64,000 nt of DNA from positions 7,195,001-7,259,000 of the forward strand of contig NZ_CP059732.1 in the NCBI RefSeq assembly GCF_014117325.1, in the 5' to 3' direction. The stretch is from Spirosoma foliorum (GTDB taxonomy: Bacteria; Bacteroidota; Bacteroidia; Cytophagales; Spirosomataceae). The position numbers were made by a program, and so were the translations under genes. This document shows positions 52,835-61,692 of this stretch, piece after piece (the first letter of the stretch is position 1; each line of letters begins with the position of its first letter). Below the pieces are notes generated by a model. The model had not been told where the DNA came from and did not search any database. It saw only the letters and a program-made list of their open reading frames with translations.

Positions 52835-53140
52835 TTAGACTTTGATTTCTACATCAACACCGCTCGGTAATTCGAGTTTCATCAACGCATCAACCGTTTT
52901 AGCACTGCTGCTATAAATGTCTACCAACCGCTTGTATGTACAAAGTTGGAACTGTTCCCGTGCCTTCTTATTAACGTGGGGCGACCGCAGAACGGTGTAG
53001 ATTTCTTTGTTAGTTGGCAGAGGGATAGGACCGCTAACGATAGCACCCGTTGATTTAACCGCTTTCACGATTTTCTCTGCCGACTTGTCAACCAGCATGT
53101 GGTCGAACGACTTCAGCTTAATGCGAATTTTTTGGCTCAT
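52835..53140 (-). CDS. rpsJ: 30S ribosomal protein S10
   Basis: A 101-residue S10 (uS10), part of the 30S head and also NusE in transcription antitermination. Typical blocks are [20 protein letters not shown], the loop [20 protein letters not shown], and [13 protein letters not shown] at the end. Length is normal. It stands after fusA on the minus strand, as at the str/S10 junction of Bacteroidota. Here it is flanked by terminators on both sides, and rplC and the rest of the S10 operon do not follow. Confidence 0.98.
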   Translation of the reverse strand: MSQKIRIKLKSFDHMLVDKSAEKIVKAVKSTGAIVSGPIPLPTNKEIYTVLRSPHVNKKAREQFQLCTYKRLVDIYSSSAKTVDALMKLELPSGVDVEIKV

Positions 53141-53204
53141 TGTGTTTTTGGTTCATTAAGTGAGATGCTGCCGAAAGAACCATTTACTCCGACAGCACAA
53201 AAAA

Positions 53205-53235
53205 TGGGCAGTGAGTCAATGTGACTCACTGCCCA
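53205..53235 (-). terminator. Intrinsic terminator between fusA and rpsJ
   Basis: TGGGCAGTGAGTCA (53205-53218) pairs exactly with TGACTCACTGCCCA (53222-53235) across three bases. On the minus strand TTTTTT follows the stem. It begins 15 bases after the fusA stop. Confidence 0.8.
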
Positions 53236-53249
53236 ATATTTAAAAAGGC

Positions 53250-55367
53250 TTACGCTCTCACGGTACCTTTTTCTTTCGCTACAACTGCGTCCGAAATGTT
53301 TTGCGGTACTACTTCGTAGTGCGCGAATGTCAGGTTGGCAGTAGCCCGGCCCGACGACATCGTACGGAGGTCAGTAACGTAACCGAACAGTTCCGAAAGG
53401 GGAACATCAGCTTTGATCACTTGCGATCCAGCTTTTGTATCCATGCCCTTCATCACACCACGGCGACGGTTTAAGTCACCTGTGATTGGACCGGTGTATT
53501 CTTCTGGTGTCAGAACTTCAACCGCCATGATTGGTTCGAGCAATTTCGGACCAGCCTGACGTGCAGCTTCACGGAAGCCTAAGCGAGCAGCCATTTCGAA
53601 AGACAGCGAATCGGAGTCAACGTCGTGGTACGAACCGTGGAACAACCGAACTTTCATGCTTTCGAGTGGGAAGCCAGCCAGTGGACCGTTTTTCAGCGAT
53701 TCGTCGAAACCTTTTTGTACAGCAGGGATGAATTCGCGAGGAATAACACCACCCACAATACCATTTACGAACTGTAAGCCAACTTTCGTGCTACCATCTT
53801 CTTCCAGGTCACGTGGCCCTAGTTCGAAAACGATATCAGCAAACTTACCGCGACCACCCGATTGCTTTTTGTAAACTTCGCGGTGTTCAACGCTTTTCGT
53901 CAGCTTCTCTTTATAAGCCACCTGTGGTGCACCCTGGTTTACTTCTACCTTAAATTCACGACGCATACGGTCGATGATGATTTCAAGGTGAAGCTCACCC
54001 ATACCACGGATAATGGTTTGGCCGGTTTCTTCGTTCGATTCAACTTTTAAGGTTGGATCTTCTTCAATCAGTTTACCGATAGCTTTCGAGAAGTTATCCT
54101 GATCGGCCGTTTTCTTAGGCTCGATAGCATACCCGATAACTGGGTCTGGGAACACCATCGATTCCAGAACGATTGGGTTCTTTTCATCAGACAGCGTATC
54201 GCCAGTCTTGATGTCTTTGAAACCAACTACAGCACCGATATCACCAGCTTCCAGACGCTCAATCTGGTTTTGTTTGTTAGCGTGCATCTGGAAAATCCGC
54301 GAGATCCGCTCCTTGTTACCCGAACGGTTGTTCAGGATATAAGAACCAGACTCAAGAACACCCGAATACGAACGAACGAAACACAAACGACCTACGTAAG
54401 GATCTGTTGCAATTTTGAACGCCAGCGCTGAGAACGGCTCTGTTGAAGAAGGCTTACGAGAAATCTCTTCACCTGTGTTCGGGTTGGTTCCTTTGATGCT
54501 TTCCTTGTCCAAAGGCGATGGCAACAGAGCCATCACATAATCGAGCATGGTTTGAACACCTTTGTTTTTGAAGGACGAACCGCAAAGCATTGGAACGATT
54601 TTCATCGCGATGGTTGCTTTACGCAAAGCCGCCAGAATTTCGTCTTCCGAGATCGACTCTGGATCTTCGAAATACTTCTCCATCAGCGAATCGTCAAATT
54701 CGGCAACTGCTTCAAGAAGTTTTTCACGCCATTCGGTTGCTTCATCCAGCATATCGGCAGGAATAGGAACCTCCTGGAACGTCATGCCTTTGTCGTCTTC
54801 ATTCCACTGGATTCCCCGGAAGTTCACAAGGTCAACAACACCTTTGAAGGAATCTTCTTCACCGATTGGCAACTGAAGAGGAACGGCATAGCTACCCAAC
54901 ATTTCCTTCACCTGCTTACACACGTTCAGGAAGTCGGCGCCAGAACGGTCCATCTTGTTAACGAAGCCTAATCGAGCTACGTTATAGTTGTTTGCCAGAC
55001 GCCAGTTGGTTTCTGATTGAGGCTCAACGCCATCAACAGCACTAAACAGGAATACCAGTCCATCAAGTACACGCAACGAGCGGTTTACTTCAACCGTGAA
55101 GTCAACGTGGCCAGGTGTATCAATGATGTTGATATGGTATTTATTTTCACGGTAGGTCCAGTCAACAGTTGTAGCAGCCGACGTGATGGTGATACCACGT
55201 TCCTGCTCCTGTTCCATCCAGTCCATGGTAGCGGCACCATCGTGTACCTCACCAATTTTGTGGCTTACCCCGGCGTAATAGAGAATGCGTTCGGTTGTGG
55301 TCGTCTTACCCGCATCAATGTGGGCAGCGATACCGATGTTTCTCGTGAAATTTAAATCGCGAGCCAT
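53250..55367 (-). CDS. fusA: Elongation factor G
   Basis: A 705-residue translational GTPase driving tRNA-mRNA translocation. G1 is AHIDAGKT at residues 15-22. G2 lies in the [11 protein letters not shown] region, G3 is DTPGHVDF near residue 86, and G4 is NKMDRSGAD near 140. Domain II follows. Domain IV contains the loop [17 protein letters not shown] near residue 508. Domain V ends [17 protein letters not shown]. Length and domain order are standard EF-G rather than the paralogue EF-G2 or TetM. The upstream 55368-55581 spacer has a TACCTTTC box, one base off consensus, and no gene. Confidence 0.98.
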   Translation of the reverse strand: MARDLNFTRNIGIAAHIDAGKTTTTERILYYAGVSHKIGEVHDGAATMDWMEQEQERGITITSAATTVDWTYRENKYHINIIDTPGHVDFTVEVNRSLRVLDGLVFLFSAVDGVEPQSETNWRLANNYNVARLGFVNKMDRSGADFLNVCKQVKEMLGSYAVPLQLPIGEEDSFKGVVDLVNFRGIQWNEDDKGMTFQEVPIPADMLDEATEWREKLLEAVAEFDDSLMEKYFEDPESISEDEILAALRKATIAMKIVPMLCGSSFKNKGVQTMLDYVMALLPSPLDKESIKGTNPNTGEEISRKPSSTEPFSALAFKIATDPYVGRLCFVRSYSGVLESGSYILNNRSGNKERISRIFQMHANKQNQIERLEAGDIGAVVGFKDIKTGDTLSDEKNPIVLESMVFPDPVIGYAIEPKKTADQDNFSKAIGKLIEEDPTLKVESNEETGQTIIRGMGELHLEIIIDRMRREFKVEVNQGAPQVAYKEKLTKSVEHREVYKKQSGGRGKFADIVFELGPRDLEEDGSTKVGLQFVNGIVGGVIPREFIPAVQKGFDESLKNGPLAGFPLESMKVRLFHGSYHDVDSDSLSFEMAARLGFREAARQAGPKLLEPIMAVEVLTPEEYTGPITGDLNRRRGVMKGMDTKAGSQVIKADVPLSELFGYVTDLRTMSSGRATANLTFAHYEVVPQNISDAVVAKEKGTVRA

Positions 55368-55581
55368 TAGCTTGTTATACTGAAAGTTATGTTTTTCTAA
55401 ACTCGAAAGGTAAGGGTCGCTACAAATAATAGATGACCCCTTTGCAAATCAGGACGCAAAATTACTGAAAGTCAACCAGAAAACCAACGGTTTGGCTAAT
55501 AATATCATAGAAACTATTCTCCTTTTTTGTCCATTTTACAGGTTGGCTGCGTTTCAGAAAATGAGCCTTTAACTTGGAATC

Positions 55582-57357
55582 ATGCAAAACCCATACATAG
55601 CCTTACTTCGAATCGCCTGGATCTATGCCCGGCAGGAAAAGCGGCAATACTTACTCGTTTATTTCATGTTTATTATGGCCAATGTGGTTGCGGCTGTACG
55701 CCCGTTGCTATTTGGCTGGTTTATTGGGAAGCTTCAGCAACAGAATACAAATATATTACAAGCCGTCTGGCTGTATGTTGGGGGGTACTTTGGTCTGGAG
55801 GTGCTGGAATGGGCTTTTCATGGTCCGGCACGGGTTATGGAGCGTCGGCTGGCCTTCAACTTGAGTCGTAATTTTCTGGACGAACTGTTTCATCAGACTT
55901 TACATCTACCCGTCGGCTGGCATAAAGACCACCATAGCGGGGCAACCATTAACCGGATTCGTAAAGCCTACGATGCGCTCAAAACATTTTTCCAGGATGG
56001 CTTTATTTACATTCAAGCCCTATCAAAGTTTGTTTTCTCGTTCGGAGCCATGCTGTATTTCTCGCCAGCTTTTGGACTGGTCGGGGTGGCTTTGGGGGCA
56101 TTGACAATTTATGTTATTCTTCGTTTCGACAGACCGTTTATTAAAGCACTTGACGAAACCAACGAACGGGAACACGTCGTTTCATCTACCTTGTTCGATA
56201 GCCTGTCGAATATTATTACCGTTATTACCCTGCGTCTGGAAGCGCGAATTCAGCAGGCATTAGCAGATAAAGTATCGCTTGTTTTTGTGCCCTTTATGCG
56301 GCTGGTGAAGATTAACGAATGGAAATGGTTTGTTGCTTCACTGTTAGTTGGACTCATTTACATTGTTTTGGCTATGGGCTATGTTTATCAGCATTATGTA
56401 CCCGGACAGGTGTTTCTGATTGGCGGTTTGGTGACTCTGCTAGGTTATGTCAATCAGTTTACGAGTGTGTTTCATGATGTGGCCTGGCAGTATACCCAAA
56501 TTGTTCAATTTAACACAGACGTACAAACCGCTCGGAGTATTAATGAAGCCTATGCTCGTCATGAACGGCCTGAATATGAAACACTGCCAGAACGTTGGCA
56601 AACCATCGACATTGATGGGCTCAATTTTTCGCATGGCCGAACCAGTGGAGCAGCTCATAAAGTGCCTAATTTAGTTGATCTGAAAATTCAGTTAGGCAAA
56701 GGAAAGCGGGTTGCGTTTATTGGCGAAAGTGGCTCTGGTAAAAGTACGTTACTAACCTTGCTTCGGGGATTATATTTACCTGAGCCGGGTTTGTCGGTAC
56801 AGGTCGATGGGCAGCCAATTCCTGATTTGAACGCTGTTGCCAACACGGTAACGCTGTTTCCGCAGGAGCCAGAAATTTTCGAAAACACCATTGCCTATAA
56901 TATTACGCTCGGTTTACCTTTTGGCGATGACGAAGTCAATGAAGTGTGCCGGGTTGCCCACTTTACGGAAGTGGTGAAGCAACTGCCAAACGGTCTTGAA
57001 ACGAATATTCAGGAGAAAGGTGTGAATCTGTCGGGCGGACAACGGCAACGATTGGCGCTAGCTCGTGGTGTATTAGCTGCCCGATCGAGCGAAATTGTGC
57101 TGCTGGATGAGCCAACAAGTAGCGTAGACCCCAAAACAGAGTTGGCGATCTATCGGGGACTTCTGCGGGAGTTTGCCGATAAAGCCATTGTGTCAACGCT
57201 GCACCGGCTTCATCTGCTGCCCTTGTTCGATTACATTTATATTATGCAGGACGGAAAAATCATTGATGAAGGAAGCTTTTCTGACCTACACCAGCATAGT
57301 GCTGTTTTTCAGGAAATGTGGGCCCACCAGAAAGAGGTCATGCAAACGGAAGGGTAA
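55582..57357 (+). CDS. ABC exporter, fused permease-ATPase
   Basis: A 591-residue half-transporter. The permease domain has membrane helices between about 22 and 290 (LLVYFMFIMANVVAAV, FVFSFGAMLYFS, FVASLLVGLIYIVLAMGYVY). The ATPase domain has Walker A GESGSGKST at about 381-389, signature LSGGQRQR near 483, Walker B IVLLDEP near 505 and the H-loop His in STLHRL near 541. It is clearly different from the MsbA-like exporter at 16165, and the substrate is unknown. The start ATG 55582 gives MQNPYIALLRIAW. A 31-bp hairpin follows the gene. Confidence 0.9.
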   Translation: MQNPYIALLRIAWIYARQEKRQYLLVYFMFIMANVVAAVRPLLFGWFIGKLQQQNTNILQAVWLYVGGYFGLEVLEWAFHGPARVMERRLAFNLSRNFLDELFHQTLHLPVGWHKDHHSGATINRIRKAYDALKTFFQDGFIYIQALSKFVFSFGAMLYFSPAFGLVGVALGALTIYVILRFDRPFIKALDETNEREHVVSSTLFDSLSNIITVITLRLEARIQQALADKVSLVFVPFMRLVKINEWKWFVASLLVGLIYIVLAMGYVYQHYVPGQVFLIGGLVTLLGYVNQFTSVFHDVAWQYTQIVQFNTDVQTARSINEAYARHERPEYETLPERWQTIDIDGLNFSHGRTSGAAHKVPNLVDLKIQLGKGKRVAFIGESGSGKSTLLTLLRGLYLPEPGLSVQVDGQPIPDLNAVANTVTLFPQEPEIFENTIAYNITLGLPFGDDEVNEVCRVAHFTEVVKQLPNGLETNIQEKGVNLSGGQRQRLALARGVLAARSSEIVLLDEPTSSVDPKTELAIYRGLLREFADKAIVSTLHRLHLLPLFDYIYIMQDGKIIDEGSFSDLHQHSAVFQEMWAHQKEVMQTEG

Positions 57358-57365
57358 AAAATTAA

Positions 57366-57432
57366 GTCAGGGTTAGTCAAAAGTGGTCAAGTATTGTTTG
57401 GCAATACTTGACCACTTTTGACTAACCCTGAC
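57366..57432. repeat. 31-bp perfect inverted repeat (GTCAGGGTTAGTC family)
   Basis: 57366-57396 and 57402-57432 are exact complements with a 5-base loop. It lies between the convergent ABC (+) and repressor (-) genes and probably acts as terminator for both. The word TAGTCA recurs, and a partial extra copy, CTGACTAG, follows. Confidence 0.85.
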
Positions 57433-57446
57433 AATATCTGACTAGT

Positions 57447-58148
57447 TTATTCTACTGGAGCTTCAACAATCGCTACAATTTTCCAAAGCCCGCGAATATC
57501 GCTGAGCGGCACGGTTACATTGCCACCATTAGGATTATCGGAGTGGAGGGTAAGGTATTTGCGGGTCAATAACTCATTGTCGCGGATACGCTTAACAACA
57601 AAATAATCCCGATACATGACCGCATACACACCGCCTGACTGGTATTCCCAGTTATTCTCGTTGATGGGAACGGCTAAAACTTTGGCCCCATGAATAAGCT
57701 GTGGCGTCATACTACTTCCCGAAATCTCCAGCACAACCGGATTTTTATGCCCTTTTAGCAATGGTTTCCGGACACGGAATGACTCCGTATCGGTCATATT
57801 GATGGTATCCGAGTAACTCTCAACAAAGGTGGCGTAGAATTTTACGGGCACAAACGGTACTTCAATCGTATCATCATTGGTGATCGTCAACTGAGCATTG
57901 CCTTCGGGCGGGTTAAGCACAGGCATAATGCCACGAATCAGGAAATCTGCACTGATTTGCGGATAGCAGGCCAGCAAACTCATAATCGTGTCGTACGATG
58001 GTTTAGCCCGGCCATTTAAAATATTATAAAATTTCGATGGGTTTTCACCTAACTCCTTGGCTATCTGGTAAATAGTAATCCCCAGTGCATCGAAAACCTG
58101 CTTTAGTCGGTCCTGAATAGTCACAATAGTGTCAATATTATTTAACAA
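57447..58148 (-). CDS. HTH-XRE repressor with S24 (LexA/UmuD-like) C-terminal domain
   Basis: A 233-residue regulator. The N-terminal HTH spans about residues 12-62 (DALGITIYQIAKELGENPSK, FYNILNGRAKPSYDTI). The C-terminal S24 peptidase-like domain has the Ser in EISGSSMTPQL near residue 145 and the Lys in YFVVKRIRD near 183. I see no Ala-Gly or Cys-Gly cleavage site in the linker, so self-cleavage is unproven. No ATG is available. The start is TTG 58148 or GTG 58124. It is divergent from a Y-family polymerase, which suggests control of that gene, and the shared spacer carries a perfect dyad. Confidence 0.82.
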   Translation of the reverse strand: MLNNIDTIVTIQDRLKQVFDALGITIYQIAKELGENPSKFYNILNGRAKPSYDTIMSLLACYPQISADFLIRGIMPVLNPPEGNAQLTITNDDTIEVPFVPVKFYATFVESYSDTINMTDTESFRVRKPLLKGHKNPVVLEISGSSMTPQLIHGAKVLAVPINENNWEYQSGGVYAVMYRDYFVVKRIRDNELLTRKYLTLHSDNPNGGNVTVPLSDIRGLWKIVAIVEAPVE

Positions 58149-58183
58149 ATTTCTGTCATTATCAGATAGATAGTTGACATATA

Positions 58184-58215
58184 TAATACAAGTAAAATAT
58201 ATTGCGGTTGTATTA
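58184..58215. promoter_or_regulatory. Candidate operator dyad TAATACAA-N16-TTGTATTA
   Basis: TAATACAA (58184-58191) and TTGTATTA (58208-58215) form a perfect 8-bp dyad with 24-base centre-to-centre spacing. It lies in the 131-base spacer between the divergent repressor and polymerase genes. Binding by the adjacent HTH repressor is inference. Confidence 0.55.
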
Positions 58216-58279
58216 CAGCAAACATACTAAAAATACAGACGAATGACTAGGGGGAAAGCCACATTCTTAGCCAAAATAG

Positions 58280-59545
58280 ATGAATCGGAACCGTATTAGT
58301 ACACAAACTAGTCCAACTGTGCTATTTATTGACATGAATAGTTTTTTCGCTTCCTGCGAACAGCAGGATAATTACTGGTTGCGTGGGCGGCCTGTTGGTG
58401 TGTGCGTGTATACGGGGCGACACGGATGCGTCATTGCGCCTTCAATAGAAGCTAAGTTGCAGGGTGTAAAAACGGGTATGCGTCTGGATCAGGCTATTCT
58501 GCTCTGCCCGGAGCTGGTTCCGGTTGAAACCCACCCAAGGCGTTATCGGGAATATCATGTTAAGATCGTCGAGGTACTTCGGACTTTTTCCGACGATGTT
58601 GTACCAAAGAGCATCGATGAGGCTGTGGTAGATTTAACAAATTACCAATTGGTTTATAAAGACATGCGGCAGGTGGCTCTGTCTATCAAACAGGCTATTA
58701 ATAAAAAAGTGGGCGATTGGTTGCGTTGTTCAATTGGTATTGCTCCCAATGTGTTTCTGGCCAAGCTCGCTTCTGATGTGCAGAAGCCTGATGGTTTAAC
58801 CGTTATCACACCCGAAACAATTGATGATGTTCTACGTTCGTTAACGCTAACCGATTTGCCCGGAATTGGTCATCGAATGGCTGCTCGTCTGGCGACAGGA
58901 GGAGTGCATACCCCGTTAGATTTGCGCTATGCCTCACCCAACCATTTGCAAGCTATTTGCAAAAGTATTGTTGGCTGGCACTGGCATTTGCGGCTGAATT
59001 TTGGGGGAGAAGTTGATTTGTCGACCAATGACGAACTGAAAAGCATGTCGGCCATGCGGACGATCTCAACCGAGCAACGGCAAACGACCGAGCGTTTGGA
59101 GGAATTGCTACAGTCGCTGTGTTTAACCCTCGAACGGCGAATGGTGAACAAAGGGCTCTTCTGCCAGGATATGTCGTTTTCCTGCCGATACCACACCGGT
59201 AAAACCTATAACTTTGAGGTGCATTTTTCGGAACCTAAGCAGGATGGCCCAGAACTTTATCAGATAATCAGGGAGCGACTAGCGAAATTTCAGGCAGCTC
59301 ATAATTGTGAACCCGTTTTGAATGAACATCTGCGGAGTATGTCTTTAGTGGTATTTCGGTTTATTCCTGCCGAAGTGGTGCCACTAAATTTGTTCACGAC
59401 GGATACTCGCAAAAATACGCTTCGGAAAACGCTCTATGACCTCAAAACGAAATTCGGTGCCGATAAACTGATTCGGGCAACGGAGCTTCGGGATAATCCC
59501 ATTTATCGGGATGTAATCGGTTTCGGGAATATCAAGGATCTGTAA
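58280..59545 (+). CDS. Y-family DNA polymerase (DinB/UmuC-like)
   Basis: A 421-residue translesion polymerase. Catalytic acidic motifs are FIDMNSFFASCEQ near residue 17 (metal-binding Asp, Phe steric gate) and KSIDEAVVDLT near 113 (Asp and Glu). The helix-hairpin-helix thumb region is LPGIGHRMAARLATGG near residue 193. The little-finger domain follows, with MSAMRTISTEQRQTTERL. It is nearer the UmuC/ImpB group in arrangement, because an S24-type gene is adjacent. No beta-clamp motif is obvious at the C-terminus (VIGFGNIKDL). Probably induced when the divergent repressor is inactivated. Confidence 0.88.
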   Translation: MNRNRISTQTSPTVLFIDMNSFFASCEQQDNYWLRGRPVGVCVYTGRHGCVIAPSIEAKLQGVKTGMRLDQAILLCPELVPVETHPRRYREYHVKIVEVLRTFSDDVVPKSIDEAVVDLTNYQLVYKDMRQVALSIKQAINKKVGDWLRCSIGIAPNVFLAKLASDVQKPDGLTVITPETIDDVLRSLTLTDLPGIGHRMAARLATGGVHTPLDLRYASPNHLQAICKSIVGWHWHLRLNFGGEVDLSTNDELKSMSAMRTISTEQRQTTERLEELLQSLCLTLERRMVNKGLFCQDMSFSCRYHTGKTYNFEVHFSEPKQDGPELYQIIRERLAKFQAAHNCEPVLNEHLRSMSLVVFRFIPAEVVPLNLFTTDTRKNTLRKTLYDLKTKFGADKLIRATELRDNPIYRDVIGFGNIKDL

Positions 59546-59547
59546 AC

Positions 59548-59577
59548 GTTTGGGCCAAGCCAGAGCTTGGCCCAAAC
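59548..59577. terminator. Hairpin GTTTGGGCCAAGC between polymerase and pirin genes
   Basis: GTTTGGGCCAAGC (59548-59560) pairs exactly with 59565-59577 across CAGA. It begins three bases after the polymerase stop and lies between convergent genes. It lacks a T-run. Confidence 0.7.
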
Positions 59578-59582
59578 AACAA

Positions 59583-60443
59583 TTAATTCAATACGCCCAT
59601 TCGCCCATTCTGAAAGTCTTCAAATGCTTCCAGAATCTCTTCGCGAGTATTCATGACAAACGGGCCGTAAACCGCCAATGGCTCATGGATAGGCTCACCA
59701 GCCAGAATAAGTAATTTGGCGTCGGTACTGGTCGACAGTGTGATTGTATCCCCATCGGCATTCATGAGGGCAATTTGACCACGATCAATCGTTTCGCCAA
59801 ACAGATTGGCTGAGCCACTCAGCACATAGACCATCAACGAATACTCCTTCGGAATCGTTAACGTCTCTGACTGGCCGTTTTTCAGTGTTAAATCCGCCAC
59901 GACAATCGGGCTAAACGTATCTGCCGGACCTTTCAGGCCCGCCAACTCGCCTGCAATAACCCGAAGTTTACCGCCATTGGGTAACACTGCCGTTTGGATT
60001 TTTGATGCCGCAATATCCTGGTATTTGGGCGGACTTTTTTTGTCTTTGGCAGGTAGATTGACCCATAACTGTACGAAATCCAGCTGGCCACCCTGACGCG
60101 AAAACTCCTTTTCATGTTTTTCTTCGTGGATAATGCCCGATGCTGCCGTCATCCATTGCACATCGCCCGCAAAGAGTTTTCCGTAATTCCCGGCAGAATC
60201 GCGATGTTCCAAAGCACCCTCATAAACAATTGTTACCGTCTCAAAGCCTCGATGCGGATGTTGATCAACACCTTTAGGCCGATTGGAAGGTTTCACTTGC
60301 ATTGGCCCATGATGATCCAGCAGCAAAAACGGATTATACGGGCGTGATCCTTGTGGGTGAAAAGCATTTAAGCCGATAAAACCATCTCCAACACTGTTGG
60401 GAGTAGCGGTATTTATAGTGGAAATTGTTCGTTGCGTTGCCAT
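59583..60443 (-). CDS. Pirin-family protein
   Basis: A 286-residue bicupin. The N-terminal cupin has the metal-binding block LLDHHGPMQVKP and DQHPHRGFETVTIVYEG near residues 44-75, with the His-x-His-Arg-Gly pattern. WMTAASGIIHEEKHE, near residue 96, supplies the next ligands. Pirins of bacteria are quercetin dioxygenase-like or regulatory, and the role here is unknown. I favour the ATG 60443 (MATQRTISTINTA), since a 22-base palindrome lies directly upstream. The alternative ATG 60497 is adjacent to the glycosylase stop and would add 18 residues. Confidence 0.85.
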   Translation of the reverse strand: MATQRTISTINTATPNSVGDGFIGLNAFHPQGSRPYNPFLLLDHHGPMQVKPSNRPKGVDQHPHRGFETVTIVYEGALEHRDSAGNYGKLFAGDVQWMTAASGIIHEEKHEKEFSRQGGQLDFVQLWVNLPAKDKKSPPKYQDIAASKIQTAVLPNGGKLRVIAGELAGLKGPADTFSPIVVADLTLKNGQSETLTIPKEYSLMVYVLSGSANLFGETIDRGQIALMNADGDTITLSTSTDAKLLILAGEPIHEPLAVYGPFVMNTREEILEAFEDFQNGRMGVLN

Positions 60444-60465
60444 ATTAAATGTATCTACATTTAAT
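60444..60465. promoter_or_regulatory. Palindrome ATTAAATGTA-TC-TACATTTAAT beside the pirin start
   Basis: The 22-base sequence is a perfect dyad ending one base before the ATG at 60443. Its shape (ATGTA...TACAT) is typical of operators for MarR/HxlR-type repressors. If the start is 60497 it would be coding sequence instead. Confidence 0.45.
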
Positions 60466-60497
60466 ACACTAACAGGCTGTTGCTTTGGCAAGTTCAT

Positions 60498-61313
60498 TTA
60501 AACGACCTGTTCTTTGGGACAAAAGAAAGTTGTTCGACCACCCACTTCCGAGCGTTCGATACGAGTGCCACAACGAGGACAAAATTTATGGGCTTCAACA
60601 TCATCATAGGGCGAATCGTCCCACTCGCGTACATGAATTAAAAAGCTGCTCGGAAAATCCCGATACGTAGCTTCGTAGCGGATAGCCGTTTCCAATACAA
60701 GCCGAATAGCCTTGTGCAACTGACCGAACTGCGACTCTGTAAGTGTATTGGCTCGTTGTTCGGGATGAATGTAGGCTTGAAACAATACTTCATCGACGAT
60801 CCAGTTTCCCAACCCGGCCACAACTTGCTGATCAAGCAGAACTGGCTTTATAAAAGCCTTTTTAGGCAGAATTTTCGCGGTTAACTCGTCTAAGGAAATC
60901 GAAAGCCCATCTTCCCCGATTTTCTTTCGTTTCAGAAATGCGTCAATATCGTCGATCAAGCCTACTCGCTCGAATTTCCGGGGACACAGGAAACCAAGGT
61001 TAAAGCCATTCGTAAACTCGAATACGATTCGGGCAAACCTGGGCCGATCAATTGACGAATGGTAATATTCCAGATCGCCGGTCATACCAAAGTGCATATG
61101 GACGATCACATCGGGAGCGTCGGTCAGGATAAAAAGATTCTTTCCAACCCGGTGTGTCCCTACAAACTGACGTCCGGTTAAGGCAGCTACCAGGGTATTA
61201 TAGTCGGTTGTAAGTAGTTTTCTATCCTCCACTTCAATGTGAGCAATAGGCTGATGAAGCGATGAGGTTTCGAGATATTGACGTCTGATTTCGACCTCCG
61301 GAAGTTCTGGCAT
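60498..61313 (-). CDS. mutM: Formamidopyrimidine-DNA glycosylase family protein (altered zinc finger)
   Basis: A 271-residue Fpg/Nei-family base-excision enzyme that removes oxidised purines such as 8-oxoguanine. The N-terminus PELPEVEIRR supplies the catalytic Pro and Glu. The Lys-containing loop is THRVGKNLFI near residue 55. The H2TH region contains VVAGLGNWIVDEVLFQA near residue 163. The C-terminal zinc finger starts CPRCGTRIE, but the second pair reads FCPKEQVV where FCPxCQ is usual, so the fourth ligand is Glu. Zinc binding and DNA contact may be altered. Pirin lies directly downstream. Confidence 0.88.
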   Translation of the reverse strand: MPELPEVEIRRQYLETSSLHQPIAHIEVEDRKLLTTDYNTLVAALTGRQFVGTHRVGKNLFILTDAPDVIVHMHFGMTGDLEYYHSSIDRPRFARIVFEFTNGFNLGFLCPRKFERVGLIDDIDAFLKRKKIGEDGLSISLDELTAKILPKKAFIKPVLLDQQVVAGLGNWIVDEVLFQAYIHPEQRANTLTESQFGQLHKAIRLVLETAIRYEATYRDFPSSFLIHVREWDDSPYDDVEAHKFCPRCGTRIERSEVGGRTTFFCPKEQVV

Positions 61314-61631
61314 TGCAAAAGGGTTTACCTAGTAACCAGCTGAGGTTCGGGTTGTTATAAGGAGTAAATCTAGAGCACAGAATTACATAGCTCATAGATG
61401 GCTAAATTTAATATTTATCCTACGGTCTATCTTGCTGATAATCATCGGCTATTTTTGCTGCTTCTGGTAAGTGTAAAAAAAACCTTTTTCGAGTACAACC
61501 TGTTGTTGGCTACAATACTGGCTTGCTAAATGGCGTTCCGTTAGTATTGTTTGAAGGGTAAATTCTATTTTCTGTAGTCGATTTTATTTTTTCATTCAAC
61601 ATCCTTGTTAGATGTAACAACCTCTACACAA

Positions 61632-61652
61632 CCGCGAAAGCGGCTTTTTTTA
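61632..61652 (+). promoter_or_regulatory. Hairpin plus T-run in the leader of the coiled-coil gene
   Basis: CCGC-GAAA-GCGG (61632-61643) is followed by CTTTTTTTAC, a short terminator-like structure 40 bases before the ATG at 61693. No leader peptide is evident. The rest of the 61314-61692 gap is AT-rich with no gene that I can support. Confidence 0.45.
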
Positions 61653-61692
61653 CAAGTCTGTGCATGTTTAATCGTTAAACTGAAAATTTGAA

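Noticed and set aside
54552..54971. 139-codon frame antisense to fusA
   Set aside because: It is fully inside the EF-G gene and explained by its codon bias.
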